Source: Polyangiaceae bacterium (GTDB lineage: Bacteria; Myxococcota_A; Polyangia; Polyangiales; Polyangiaceae). From it: a stretch of DNA of 64,000 bases. The first letter of the stretch is position 1; every line of letters starts with the position of its first letter. The position numbers were made by a program, and so were the translations under genes. Location: contig JADJYE010000007.1 in assembly GCA_016719945.1 (NCBI GenBank), positions 1 through 64,000 on the forward strand, read 5' to 3'. This document shows, in pieces, positions 26,764 through 36,048 of this stretch. Below the pieces are notes generated by a model. The model had not been told where the DNA came from, did not search any database, and saw nothing but the letters and a program-made list of their open reading frames with translations.

Positions 26764-27840
26764 CTACTCACCCGCCTGAAGGTACCGCCTGGACTGATCG
26801 AGCTCCTCGTCGAGGACGACAATCGCACCCATGTCCTCGACCGCTGGGCCTTGCTCCACTCGAACCGTGCTGCCATCGAGGTGAAGCCCGAAGTACCGCA
26901 CCTCGGTGTCGCGCAGAGGAGGCAGGAGCGGATTTGCCCTGGTCTCGTCGCCTACCAGCATCTCCAGCTCTCGGAGCAAGAAGAGGCTGTGGGTCGCGAC
27001 GAACACCTGAATGCCGTGGTTGCTCAGATCGACGATGGTCTTGGCGACCTGCTTGATGATCCGGGGGTTGAGGTTCGCCTCGGGTTCGTCCCAGAAGAGG
27101 CACCCCTTATCGAACAGCGCCCCGGTCGCAATGAGCCTAGCCAACATGCCAAGCTTCCGAAGGCCCTCCGCCACCAGAGGCATCTCCATGCGGCCTCGTC
27201 CCTCGGTGACCAGGTAGAACCGACCGTTCTTGTCGAGCTCGATCTTCCCGCCCATGGACTCTTCGAGGGGCAGTAGCAGATCGTTCACCCGTGTCTCCTT
27301 CACGCCGCGCTTGAGGGGTCGGCCGAGGAGGAGGCAGGTGTCTCGCCATGTCTCTTCGAACTCGAGGTAGTGGCCTTCGTACAGCGACACGAACCCGGGG
27401 AAGATCGTAAGCAACTCGCGAGTGGGGAGATACGCGGGCGCCACAGCTGCGAACGCCTTCGGGAGCTTGCGGATCTGAACCTCTGCCGTGCTCTGGGTCG
27501 CGAATCCGAATTCGACGTTGAGGCTCGGGTTGAAGAACTCGGCGCGAACATCGCATCGCGACTTGCCGTGGGTTCGCCGAGCGATCCGCCCGAGCGATTC
27601 GGCCCGGAACACGTTCACGAGCTTTTCAGCTATCCGAGGCTGCAGCGTGGCCTTGGTGGGGGTCGAGGTCGGGGCCCTGGCAAACTCTTCGGCGCTCACA
27701 GCGAGCACGGAATAGGCCAGCTTTAGAAGGTGGGTCTTTCCAGCGCCGTTCTCGCCGACGAACACGTTCAACTTGGATCCGAACACCAGGGTCTCTTTGG
27801 GAAAGACCGTGAAGTTCTGGAGATGAAGGCTGCGGATCAC
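26764..27840 (-). CDS. AAA/ABC-type ATPase (OLD/RecF-like) of a putative defence pair
   Basis: 358 residues. The N-terminus IRSLHLQNFTVFPKETLVF and Walker A GENGAGKT (residues 29-36) follow the RecF/SMC/OLD pattern. Between is a long insert with helices and an aromatic-rich part (YEGHYLEFEETW). Walker B is CLFWDEPEANLNP (Asp251-Glu252), and VFVATHSLFLL supplies the switch His284. There is no TOPRIM domain, so the nuclease function would come from the small gene directly downstream. Such ATPase-plus-nuclease pairs are typical of phage-defence cassettes. It lies between the synthetase and the exopolysaccharide locus and looks inserted. Confidence 0.85.
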   Translation of the reverse strand: MIRSLHLQNFTVFPKETLVFGSKLNVFVGENGAGKTHLLKLAYSVLAVSAEEFARAPTSTPTKATLQPRIAEKLVNVFRAESLGRIARRTHGKSRCDVRAEFFNPSLNVEFGFATQSTAEVQIRKLPKAFAAVAPAYLPTRELLTIFPGFVSLYEGHYLEFEETWRDTCLLLGRPLKRGVKETRVNDLLLPLEESMGGKIELDKNGRFYLVTEGRGRMEMPLVAEGLRKLGMLARLIATGALFDKGCLFWDEPEANLNPRIIKQVAKTIVDLSNHGIQVFVATHSLFLLRELEMLVGDETRANPLLPPLRDTEVRYFGLHLDGSTVRVEQGPAVEDMGAIVVLDEELDQSRRYLQAGE

Positions 27841-27906
27841 AGCGGCGCACCAGCGCCAAGCGCATCAGCAAGCGTGACGAGGGGGGACATCCTGTCCATC
27901 TTTGCG

Positions 27907-29319
27907 TCAGTCCCTCTCGGGCGGCAGCTCCTGCTCTTTGCGCTCCTGCGGGTCTTTGCTCTCGAGGCGCTCTTCCTCGCGGGCGCGGGCAGACTGCGGG
28001 GCCTGGCGCGAGACGATGTCGACGTTCGCCGTGGGAGACGGCAGCGCGACGCCGCGCCCCACGCCGCCCGGCTCGGGCGGGCGGGGGTACGCGAACGCCG
28101 TCGTCAGCATCACCGTGTGGCGCTGCAGCTCGGGGATCACGGCGACGTCGCCGAGCGCGAACTGTCGGTTGTACTGGTACCGCCCCTCGATGCGCATGAA
28201 GACGGCGCGCGGCACGTAGCCGAGCGCGGCGTCGAGCAGGACCGAGAGCCCGGGCGACACTTCGTCCTCCCCGTCGGAGAAGGCCCGCGTCACCTGCACC
28301 GCCGCCGAGCCGCCGAAGTCGAGGCCCTTCGGGAGCTCGACGGAGCCCGTGTGCGTGCCCGTGTCGTTGAGGGTGACCTGCCGCAGGATCAGGTTGGGCG
28401 TGGCGTCGCGCGCGTACGAGAGCGACATGTTCCCCCCGACGGGCGTCCAGCGGACGTTCGCGCCGCCGATGGGGTCGGGATAGGGCAGCGGGTCGCCGGC
28501 CTGGAGCGCCACGACGTCGTAGGCGTACAGGCCGCCCACATGGAGCTGCGTGGCCCAGTCCAGGGAGAACTGGTGCGTCCAGTCGCCGACGATGCGGTGC
28601 ACGAGCTGCAGGCTGTCGTCCGGACGCACGCCCTCTTGGAACGGGGACCACTGCACGTCGTTCGACTGGGTGATCCCGAACAGCTCGCGCTTGTACTCCT
28701 TGTTCGCGCCGAGCGTGAGCGAGGCGGTCTGCGTGTAGCCGTCCTCGTTGTCCTCGGTGATCGAGTGCGCGTGGGCGCCGGCGAACGCCTGGAAGAACGT
28801 CCACGTCGGGCCCACCTCCGCCGTGATCCCCTGCCCCACACCGGCGGTGATGATCATGTCGTTGCCGCCCGTCGTCGCCTGGACCTGCCCGCCGGCCGCC
28901 CCGCCGGTGAGCGACAGCAGCGACGTGGTGCTCTGGGAGCCGGTCACCGCGAAGGTGAGGTCGACCCCCTCCTGGACGGGCGCGCGCATCCCGTAGGACA
29001 GCGCCTGGCTGAACGCGCCGAGCTCGGGGTGGAGGAAGTAGAGCGTGTAGCCGACGCCGTACGTGAGCGTGTGCGTCGAGTCGGCGCGCTCCATCTGCAG
29101 GCGGAAGGCCGGGGTGATCGTGAAGAAGCCGTCCGGCTCGGGCCCGGTGCCCTCGGGGGCGTCGTCCTCCGGGATGGGCGCACCGTTCGCGTTGTCGGTG
29201 AAGCCGAACGTCGCGTTGCCCGAGATGTCCCACTCGACGGCGGTCTGCGCGCGCGCCTCGACCGTCACGAGCAGCGCCGCGACCGTGAACAGCGTGGAGG
29301 CCCAGGGCGGTCGTCCCAC
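27907..29319 (-). CDS. Outer-membrane beta-barrel protein of the exopolysaccharide locus
   Basis: About 470 residues. The start is uncertain among GTG 29319, 29331 and 29340; 29319 gives MGRPPWASTLFTVAALLVTV with signal cleavage after ARA. The mature part is a run of amphipathic strands ending in aromatic residues (DISGNATFGFTDNANG, LTYGVGYTLYFLHPELG, TWTFFQAFAGAHAHS, YQYNRQFALGD), as in porin-like barrels found next to Wzy-type export genes. A charged tail (REEERLESKDPQERKEQ) follows the last strand. It lies back to back with the gene at 29381. It could help carry polymer across the outer membrane with the Wza-like lipoprotein at 15157; this is inference. Confidence 0.75.
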   Translation of the reverse strand: MGRPPWASTLFTVAALLVTVEARAQTAVEWDISGNATFGFTDNANGAPIPEDDAPEGTGPEPDGFFTITPAFRLQMERADSTHTLTYGVGYTLYFLHPELGAFSQALSYGMRAPVQEGVDLTFAVTGSQSTTSLLSLTGGAAGGQVQATTGGNDMIITAGVGQGITAEVGPTWTFFQAFAGAHAHSITEDNEDGYTQTASLTLGANKEYKRELFGITQSNDVQWSPFQEGVRPDDSLQLVHRIVGDWTHQFSLDWATQLHVGGLYAYDVVALQAGDPLPYPDPIGGANVRWTPVGGNMSLSYARDATPNLILRQVTLNDTGTHTGSVELPKGLDFGGSAAVQVTRAFSDGEDEVSPGLSVLLDAALGYVPRAVFMRIEGRYQYNRQFALGDVAVIPELQRHTVMLTTAFAYPRPPEPGGVGRGVALPSPTANVDIVSRQAPQSARAREEERLESKDPQERKEQELPPERD

Positions 29320-29380
29320 GAGACCGTCCACGGCTACCACGTCTTTCGCCCGGCCGTAGAGAGAACTATGGTGGGGCGGC

Positions 29381-30058
29381 GTGAGAAAGACCCGGGAAGG
29401 GGCCGCCGAGGCGAGCTTCGTCTCCATCTCGAACATGGCGGAGGCGCTGCGCGCGCCAGGGGCGGCGCTGCCGGGTGCCCCGCTGCTCCCCGGCGAGCTC
29501 GCGAGCCTCGACGCCGCCCACGTCCCCCACGTCGACATGGGCGGGCTCGATCTCACCGCCGCCACCATCGCCCGACAGATCACGAGCTCGGCCCGACGCA
29601 TCGTCGGGCTGCTACCGGCGAGCGCCAACAGCGATCCGCTGAGGCTCGTCGAGTCGGTGGGGCGAGGCGTGGTCATGCTCGACGGCCGGTTCGTCGTCGT
29701 CCTCGATCCCGAGCGCCGCTCCGGCCCCCTCCAGGACAACGTCGACGGCGTGGGGACGGCGCACGCCGTCGCGCCGGGGGTCATCGTCGTCTCCCCTCGC
29801 ACGACGATGCAGCCGGGCGCCAAGGCCGAGGGCATCAAGGATCTGCTGAGCCTCGCGCGCCAGCGCGAGGACACCTGGCGGGTCGTGCTCGTCGATCTCA
29901 CCGGCTGCGCGCTGCCCGGTGAGCTGCTCGACGTGTTGCCCCTGCTGGATGGCGTCTTGATCGTCGGCCGCTCGGGCAGGGCGACCGAGAGAGATCTCAG
30001 GCGCTCGAGCGCGAGGGTCCCGAAGGAGCTCTTGATGGGGATCGTGTTGACGGATTGA
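29381..30058 (+). CDS. BY-kinase-like protein lacking a P-loop
   Basis: 225 residues from GTG 29381. The end (TWRVVLVDLTGCALPGELL, LLDGVLIVGRSGRAT, DLRRSS, MGIVLTD) matches the last strands of CpsD/MinD-type tyrosine kinases, including the Walker B-like VVLVDLTG. No Walker A (GxxGxGK[ST]) occurs; the corresponding region reads SARRIVGLLPASANSDP. It is likely an inactive structural paralogue of the kinase at 32486. The stop overlaps a TTG (30055) that could start the next gene. Confidence 0.65.
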   Translation: MRKTREGAAEASFVSISNMAEALRAPGAALPGAPLLPGELASLDAAHVPHVDMGGLDLTAATIARQITSSARRIVGLLPASANSDPLRLVESVGRGVVMLDGRFVVVLDPERRSGPLQDNVDGVGTAHAVAPGVIVVSPRTTMQPGAKAEGIKDLLSLARQREDTWRVVLVDLTGCALPGELLDVLPLLDGVLIVGRSGRATERDLRRSSARVPKELLMGIVLTD

Positions 30059-30093
30059 AGAAAGCCGTCCGGCGTGCGAGATCAACGAGGCCG

Positions 30094-31203
30094 ATGCGCG
30101 CCCTCGCCTACCTGCAGAACAAGCAGATCCACCGCTGGGGCCCCGACTACTTGCGGCACATGCTGCTGCGCCGGCGCGAGGCGGCCTCCCACCACGGCAC
30201 GCGGCACCTGCTCTTCGCGCTGTGCGACCACTGGGAGCCCCTGTTCGGCGGCGTCGGAGACGCCCACGGGGACGAGCGCGTCCGCGCGTGGACCGAAGGG
30301 TACCCGCGTATGGCGGGGCGCTTCAGGGACGCGGACGGCTGCACCCCCAAGCACTCGTTCTTCTTCCCAGGCGAGCACTACCGCCCGCGCTGGCTCGAGG
30401 GGCTCGCAGGGCTCGCCCGCAAGGGCTTCGGCGAGGTCGAGCTGCACCTGCACCACGACGGCGACACGCGGGAGAGCCTCGCCGCCGACGTCTCGCGCTA
30501 CGTCGGGGAGATCGCGTCGCACGGCCACCTCTCTCGCGACGCGAGCGGCCGCCCGCGCTTCGCGTTCATCCACGGCAACTGGTGCCTCGCGAACGCCCGC
30601 GCAGACGGCCGCTGGTGCGGGGTAGACGACGAGATCCCGCTCTTGCACGAGCTCGGCTGCTACGCCGACTACACCTTCCCCGCCCCCGAGAACGAGTCGC
30701 AGCCTCGCGTCGTGAACCAGATCTTCTGGCCCACCGGCGATCTGTCGCGAAAGCGCGCCTACGAGGACGGCGCGCGCGCCCACGTCGGGGACAAGCGCAC
30801 CGATCGCATGCTCTTCATCACCGGCCCGAGCGGCTTCTTCATCGACGGCAAGCGCGCCCGCATCGAGGGGTCGGCGCTCACCTCGCACGACCCCGCCTCC
30901 GACAAACGCGTCGCCCTGTGGGGCGACCTCGGCATCTGTGTCGAGGGCCGCCCCGACTGGGTCTTCGTGAAGATGCACACCCACGGCGCCCCCGACGCCG
31001 AGGCCGCCTCACTGCTCGGCGACGGCGGCGTGAAGCTGCACCGCCTCCTCGCCGACCATTACAACGACGGCGTCAGGTGGAAGCTCCATTACGTCTCCGC
31101 TCGAGAGATGTTCAACGTCGCCCTCGCAGCGATGGACGGCAAATCGGGCGACCCCGGTGAATACCGGGACTACGCGCTGACGCGGCCGCCCGCGCTCGGC
31201 TGA
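30094..31203 (+). CDS. Polysaccharide deacetylase-like protein
   Basis: 369 residues from ATG 30094; a TTG at 30055, overlapping the previous stop, would add 13 residues. Distinctive blocks are CDHWEPLFGG, HSFFFPGEHYRP, GEVELHLHHDGDT with a His-His-x-Gly-like metal site, FIHGNWCLANAR, and VFVKMHTHGAP. The pattern fits the NodB-like carbohydrate esterase relatives often present in Myxococcota exopolysaccharide clusters. No signal peptide is seen. It probably modifies a lipid-linked or exported sugar polymer; the activity is inferred. Confidence 0.7.
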   Translation: MRALAYLQNKQIHRWGPDYLRHMLLRRREAASHHGTRHLLFALCDHWEPLFGGVGDAHGDERVRAWTEGYPRMAGRFRDADGCTPKHSFFFPGEHYRPRWLEGLAGLARKGFGEVELHLHHDGDTRESLAADVSRYVGEIASHGHLSRDASGRPRFAFIHGNWCLANARADGRWCGVDDEIPLLHELGCYADYTFPAPENESQPRVVNQIFWPTGDLSRKRAYEDGARAHVGDKRTDRMLFITGPSGFFIDGKRARIEGSALTSHDPASDKRVALWGDLGICVEGRPDWVFVKMHTHGAPDAEAASLLGDGGVKLHRLLADHYNDGVRWKLHYVSAREMFNVALAAMDGKSGDPGEYRDYALTRPPALG

Positions 31204-31217
31204 GCCCCAGACGGGCG

Positions 31218-32437
31218 CTACACCTTCCGGCGCAGCACCCGCGCCGCGAGCTCCTCGGTGAGCGCGTCCTCCGCGACGGCCTCGAGCGCCGCTCGGAGAT
31301 CTGCGTCGGCGGTGGCGTCGGAGACGACGCGCACGCGCTCCCCACCACGCTTGCCCTCGCGATGGGCGAGCAAGATCGCCGCGCCGAGCCGGTGATCCGG
31401 CGAAGCTCGAGCGTCTTCCATCACCTCGACGAGGGCCTCGGGCCCGCTGTCGACGACCCGGTAGCCCGCCGTCCCACCGAGCTTCGAGATCCGCTCCAGC
31501 CAATCGGCGAACCGCTCCCCGCGGTGGCCGAGCCCCTGCGCCACCGCAGCCGCGCTCTGCTTGAGCACGCTCGTCGCGAGCGCGCGCGCCACCAGCGAGT
31601 GGAGGAGCACGGTCGCCTCATCCCCCCGCGGGTCGCGGAAGGCCTTGAGCTCAACCCTGCGTCCATCGCCGAGCTCGAGCACCACGCCACCCTCGGTCGG
31701 CACCGTGCTCGTGACGTGGGAGAACGGCACGAAGCGCCTGCGGAGGAGCGAGCGAACGCGCACCCCGTCGAGGCCCACCGTGAGCGTCGGAGGCAGCGTC
31801 AGCTCGACCATCACCAGACCCACCAGCGCGATCCCGACGAGCGCGAGGGCCGTGCCGAGCGTGACGGCTCCGCCGACGAGGGTCGCGACGAGGGCCATGC
31901 CGACCACCGTCGACAGGCTCGCGACGATCAACACCCCGCACCCTACGGGCCCGGTCTGAGAGGGCGGCGCGAGGCGCGTCGTGAACACCCGACGGTCCAG
32001 CGAGACGCCGGCCGCATCGAGCAGCGCGTCCGCCTCGCGCTGCGTGGCGAGCTCCACGGCGAAGACATCCCCTTCGCGGACGTCGACGAACGCGCGCACC
32101 CCCCAGCGGCCCTCGACGGTCCACCCCTGAGCGATTCGCGGCAGGGGCACCGACGTCTGCCAGCGCGCCGACCTCACCATCAGCGCCCCGTCCTCCACGC
32201 GGACCGAGGACACCTGCCCAACCGCCGCCCCCAGCGCCGTCGGCTGCGTGCGAAGCTGGACCAGAGCACGGCGCCGGTGAGCACGAGCAGATAGCCGAGC
32301 AACAGACCCCAAAACGACGTCATCGCCCAGGCCGCCGCCATGAGCGCCGCGCCGACCAGGGCGGCCCCGAACGCGACGCGACGCCGGCGACGGCGCCTCA
32401 CCACGACGACGACCGCGCCCTCGGAGCTGAACCCCAC
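31218..32437 (-). pseudogene. Predicted membrane protein with PH-like domain, one frameshift
   Basis: About 406 residues once one base is restored near 32250. The N-terminus (MGFSSEGAVVVVV, an Arg run, then VAFGAALVGAALMAAAW and LLLGYLLVLTGAV) gives two membrane segments. After the shift, LGAAVGQVSSVRVEDGALMV leads to a DGVRVRSLLRRRFVPFSHV block resembling bacterial PH-like domains, another pair of membrane spans (VLIVASLSTVVGMALVATLV) and a helical C-terminus. The gap is consistent with one missing base in the sequence. It sits inside the exopolysaccharide locus, head to tail behind the BY-kinase. Function unknown. Confidence 0.6.
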
Positions 32438-32485
32438 CGGAGATTTGTATCACCGTCGGCGGGGGACTCGAGGCACGTCGGGCGT

Positions 32486-33484
32486 CTACTCGAGCAAGAT
32501 CGAGCCGAGGAACGTCGTGGAGCCGATCTGATCGATCGCGCGCCGCACGCTCCTCGCGTCGCTCTTGCGCACCATCGTCGCGAGGACGAAGCCGTCGATC
32601 GAGTCGGTGATCAGGTTCACGTCGGCGCTCTCGAGCACCGGCGGCGTGTCGACCACGATGTAGTCGTAGCCAGCGAGCCGCAGCCGGTCGACCGCGATCG
32701 AGAAGGCGATGGGGTCGACCAGCGGGGCGTATTTGTTCACGGGGTTGATGGCGATGGCGTGCAGCGACGGCAGCACCTCGGCCGCGACCCACGGCTCGAG
32801 CGGCTCTCGTCGGTGGCGCACCAGCTGCTCCTGGAAACACGTGGGCGGCATGAACCCGAGCGTCGCCGCGATCGACGGCGCGCGGAGGTTCGCCTCGAGG
32901 ATGAGCACGCGCCCGCGTGCGCCCTCGCGCAGCGACGCCGCCAGGTTGATCGCCGCGGTGGTCTTGCCCTCGCGGCGCGCCGCGCTGGTGACGCCGATGA
33001 CCTTGGGGTCGCCGCGCTTGGACAGCTGGTGCCTGAGGGCGCGGTAGGCGTCGGCGCGGATCGAGTAGGGGTCCTTGATCATCGCGAGGTGCGGGCTCAC
33101 GTCCTCGTTGATCGTGACCGGGTGCACGTCGAGCGGGGTGATGGGCAGCGCGCCGTGCCCCTCGGTGATGACGGTCTCCTCGGCGCCGTGCCGCATCGCC
33201 GTCGACGGCGGGGCCGCGGGGATGTGCATGGGGCCGCGGCTGGTCGAAGGCGGCAGCAGATCGCTCATCGCCGACGACAGGTGCATGACCCGCGAGAGCA
33301 TCTCCTCGCGCACGTGGGCCGGGGGCGGCACGCTCCGCCAGTTGTCGATGACGCTGCGCACCCGGCGCGCCTCGATCAGGAGCGCGCGCGCGGCGGGGTT
33401 GTCGGCGAGCGGCGAGAGGCGCTCGACCATCACGTCGAGCTGACGCTCCACGCCCGGGCCTTGCCCGTAGCCGGCGGTCATCAT
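32486..33484 (-). CDS. CpsD/CapB-type tyrosine kinase (BY-kinase)
   Basis: 332 residues from ATG 33484; the ATGATGA overlap with the stop of the Wzz gene (33481-33483) implies translational coupling. The ATP site is GVTSAARREGKTTAAIN (Walker A), RVLILEANLRAP (Walker A', with Glu where Asp is usual) and YDYIVVDTPPVLES (Walker B). A ~130-residue N-terminal extension of helices precedes it. The C-terminus stops at GSILLE with no Tyr cluster, so autophosphorylation of a Tyr tail is unlikely or occurs elsewhere. It would regulate polymer length together with the Wzz protein encoded upstream. Confidence 0.88.
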   Translation of the reverse strand: MMTAGYGQGPGVERQLDVMVERLSPLADNPAARALLIEARRVRSVIDNWRSVPPPAHVREEMLSRVMHLSSAMSDLLPPSTSRGPMHIPAAPPSTAMRHGAEETVITEGHGALPITPLDVHPVTINEDVSPHLAMIKDPYSIRADAYRALRHQLSKRGDPKVIGVTSAARREGKTTAAINLAASLREGARGRVLILEANLRAPSIAATLGFMPPTCFQEQLVRHRREPLEPWVAAEVLPSLHAIAINPVNKYAPLVDPIAFSIAVDRLRLAGYDYIVVDTPPVLESADVNLITDSIDGFVLATMVRKSDARSVRRAIDQIGSTTFLGSILLE

Positions 33485-35043
33485 CGGCGCCACCACCTGC
33501 GGCTCGTGCCCCGGGGTACGACCGCGAGGACCGGAGACACGCGCGACAGATCGGCCTCCTCGTAGATGCGGCTGTCGAGCAGCGCGCGGATGATCGCGAG
33601 GATCATCGCGAACATGCCGGCCGCGCCCCCCGCGATCAGCACGATCAGGGTCTTGCCCGGGGGCTCGGGGCGCGTGGGGATGTAGGCCGGGTCGAGCACG
33701 ACGACCTGGTCGGAGTACCCGCCGAGCGAGGAGGCCGCCTCGATCTGAGCGCGGAAGTAGTTGCGCTCGAGCTCGTTCATCTGGTCGCGCGCCTCGCCGA
33801 CGTCGCGAGACTTTCGCGCCCAGTCGGTCTCGAGCGCGACGATCTTCTCGGCCGCGTCGACCTCACCTTCGGTCTTCGGGTCGCCCTCCTTCGGCTTGTC
33901 CTTGTCCTTCTTGTCTTTGTCCTTGTCGTCCTTCTTGTCGCGCTGGGTGAGCTCGGCCTCGACTCGCTTCTTGCGGTCGATGAGCTTCTGCCGCGCCGCC
34001 TCCGGATCGAGCCCGACGCCCGTGCCGCCAAGCTTCTTCGCCTTGTCGGAGGCGATGCGGCCCTCGACGTCCTTGAGCACGGCCTGCGCGTCGGAGAGGC
34101 GCTTCTTCGCGGCGACGACGTTCGGGTGGGCGTCGGTCAGGGTGGCGGAGTGCGAGGCGAGATCGGCCCGCGCCGCGCCCACCGCGGTCTCCGCGAGCTG
34201 GCGCTCGCTCTCGAGCTGAGGGTCGGCGGGCACGTCGAGGGCCATCGGCGCGGGGGTGTCGCCGGAGAGAGCGGCGTTCAGCCTGGCCGCCTGCCGCTGC
34301 AGCGCGAGCGTGCGAGCGTCGGGGGCCGCGCCGCCGATGGAGCTCATCATCTGGCTCTCGCGCTCGAGCTGGCGTTGCACGCGCATCGACGCGCCGAACT
34401 GGCCGGTCTGATCGAGGGCGAACTCGGGGTTTTCGGAGAGGAACGTCGCGAGCGCGAACTCCTTCTCCTTCAGGATGGTCTCGGCGTTGGACTTCTCCAC
34501 CGAGAGGAACTCCTGCTGCACCTTCGACTGCTGGATCCTCAGGCGCTGGTTCTCGTCGATGAGCGACTGGGCGAGCCGCTCGGTGACCTTCTTCACGACC
34601 TCGGGGTCGCGGCCCTTGTAGGAGATCGAGAAGGTGTCGGTCGAGCGCGGGCGGAAGGTGATGTCGCGGCGAAACTCCTCGACCGCCTCGATCTCCCCGC
34701 GCTTGGCGCGGGTCTCCTCGTACAGGCCCATCTCCTTGACGATGGCGTCGAGCCGCGAGCGCGCGAGCAGGATCTCCTGGAGGCGCGTGCCGAGCGTGAG
34801 GCTCTGACCCCCGCCCTCTTGCTGGAGGCGCACACCCTGCCGATAGATGACGATCGTCTCCGACTTGTACGACGGCTTGCGGACGACCGCGTAGCTGACG
34901 CCCGCGATGAGACCGAGCGCGATGATCAGCGCCGACGGCTTCCAGTTGAGGATGGCCCGCTTGACGATCGTCAGCATGCGCGCGAGCTCGACGCCCGCGC
35001 CGCCCTGCGGCTCCCCTGTTCCCAAACTCGTCGTGTTGTCCAT
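33481..35043 (-). CDS. Wzz/GumC-type chain-length determinant
   Basis: 520 residues. Two membrane helices (SALIIALGLIAGVSYAVV near residue 40 and TLIVLIAGGAAGMFAMILAI near 480) bracket a long periplasmic coiled coil, with the Wzz feature RPEPPGKTL before the second helix. A lysine/aspartate-rich low-complexity stretch (around KKDDKDKDKKDKDK) lies in the coiled-coil region. It regulates O-antigen or exopolysaccharide chain length and pairs with the BY-kinase at 32486, whose start overlaps this stop. Confidence 0.92.
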   Translation of the reverse strand: MDNTTSLGTGEPQGGAGVELARMLTIVKRAILNWKPSALIIALGLIAGVSYAVVRKPSYKSETIVIYRQGVRLQQEGGGQSLTLGTRLQEILLARSRLDAIVKEMGLYEETRAKRGEIEAVEEFRRDITFRPRSTDTFSISYKGRDPEVVKKVTERLAQSLIDENQRLRIQQSKVQQEFLSVEKSNAETILKEKEFALATFLSENPEFALDQTGQFGASMRVQRQLERESQMMSSIGGAAPDARTLALQRQAARLNAALSGDTPAPMALDVPADPQLESERQLAETAVGAARADLASHSATLTDAHPNVVAAKKRLSDAQAVLKDVEGRIASDKAKKLGGTGVGLDPEAARQKLIDRKKRVEAELTQRDKKDDKDKDKKDKDKPKEGDPKTEGEVDAAEKIVALETDWARKSRDVGEARDQMNELERNYFRAQIEAASSLGGYSDQVVVLDPAYIPTRPEPPGKTLIVLIAGGAAGMFAMILAIIRALLDSRIYEEADLSRVSPVLAVVPRGTSRRWWRR

Positions 35044-35057
35044 GACCCAATCTCAGC

Positions 35058-36048
35058 CTAGCGCGTCTTGATGGTGCCCAGCGCACGGAGCCCGAGCCGC
35101 GCGACGTCTCTCTCGTCGTACACCTTGGGGTTGAAGGCGCCTACCGCGAGCGCGATCAGCGGCAGGAGGCCGAAGAAGGAGAGCACCGCCGTCTTGATCA
35201 GCAGGTAGACCCGGTTCTCGGGCTGCTCCGCGAAGCCCCAGTCGGCGTGGTCGTAGCGCAGCTCGAGGCTCTCCTTGTCGGCGTTCTTCTTGAGGGTCAG
35301 CTTGTTGCGATCCCCTTCGGCCTCCTTGAGACGGGCGAGCGCCCCGATGAGCCCCCGCTCGGCGCCGTCGGCCTGGACCTTGAACTCGCCGCGCCGCTCG
35401 GGGATGGTCTCCTCTGCGCGCGCGCGAACTCGGCCTCCGTCTCGAGGCGCTCGATCTCCTGCTTGGTGAGGTTCACCGTGTCGGTCGCCAGCTTGAGCTT
35501 CGCCTCGTAGCGATCGCGGCGGATGGCAGCGTCCTTCTTCACCACGAGATCCCCAGATCCCGCGCGATCGTCAGCGCCTGCTCGGGGTCGGGGTAGCGCA
35601 TGCTGATCGCGATGCGCGCCGAGCGGGGCGGGGTCATCGGCCAGCGCGGCTGGATGAACTCGTTCTTGTAGACGTCGACGTCGATCAGATCTCGGAAGAG
35701 CTCGAGCGCGAAGCGCGGGTTCTTCTCCTGCAGGTCGGGGCGGAACCCGTGCTTGAGCATCAGCTCGGTCAGCGCCGAGTCGGTGAAGCACGCGTGATAG
35801 ACGTGGTCCTGGAATTTGTTCGCCGTGTGGGCGACCGCGTCCTCGGCGTGCTCACCCTCGGTCGCCGTCAGCACGATGGTGGACTCGTAGTAGCGCTGCT
35901 TGTTCAGGGTGCGCGCCGTGATCGCGCCGGCGACCAGCAGCGTGACCCCGAGCGTGACGAAGATCGTGCGCCACGCGCGCGACAGCAGGCGCGTCACCTC
36001 GTCGAAGACGCCGCGAAAATCGAGCTCGCGGTTCTCCCACCGACTCAC
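35058..36048 (-). pseudogene. Second Wzz-type polysaccharide co-polymerase, two frameshifts
   Basis: About 330 residues if one base is restored in the C run 35551-35554 and one in the CG repeat near 35417-35427. The start is GTG 36048, overlapping the glycosyltransferase stop (36045-36047). The N-terminal helix TIFVTLGVTLLVAGAITA and the C-terminal helix YLLIKTAVLSFFGLLPLIAL bracket a periplasmic part (TANKFQDHVYHAC, EKNPRFALELFRDLIDVDV, coiled coil DTVNLTKQEIERLE). Both lesions are in repeats and cancel to a normal length, so the gene is probably functional. Two co-polymerases in one locus may set different chain lengths. Confidence 0.7.

Noticed and set aside
26251..27840. A toxin-antitoxin pair
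   Set aside because: The ATPase is far too large for an antitoxin and has full Walker motifs; a defence cassette fits better.
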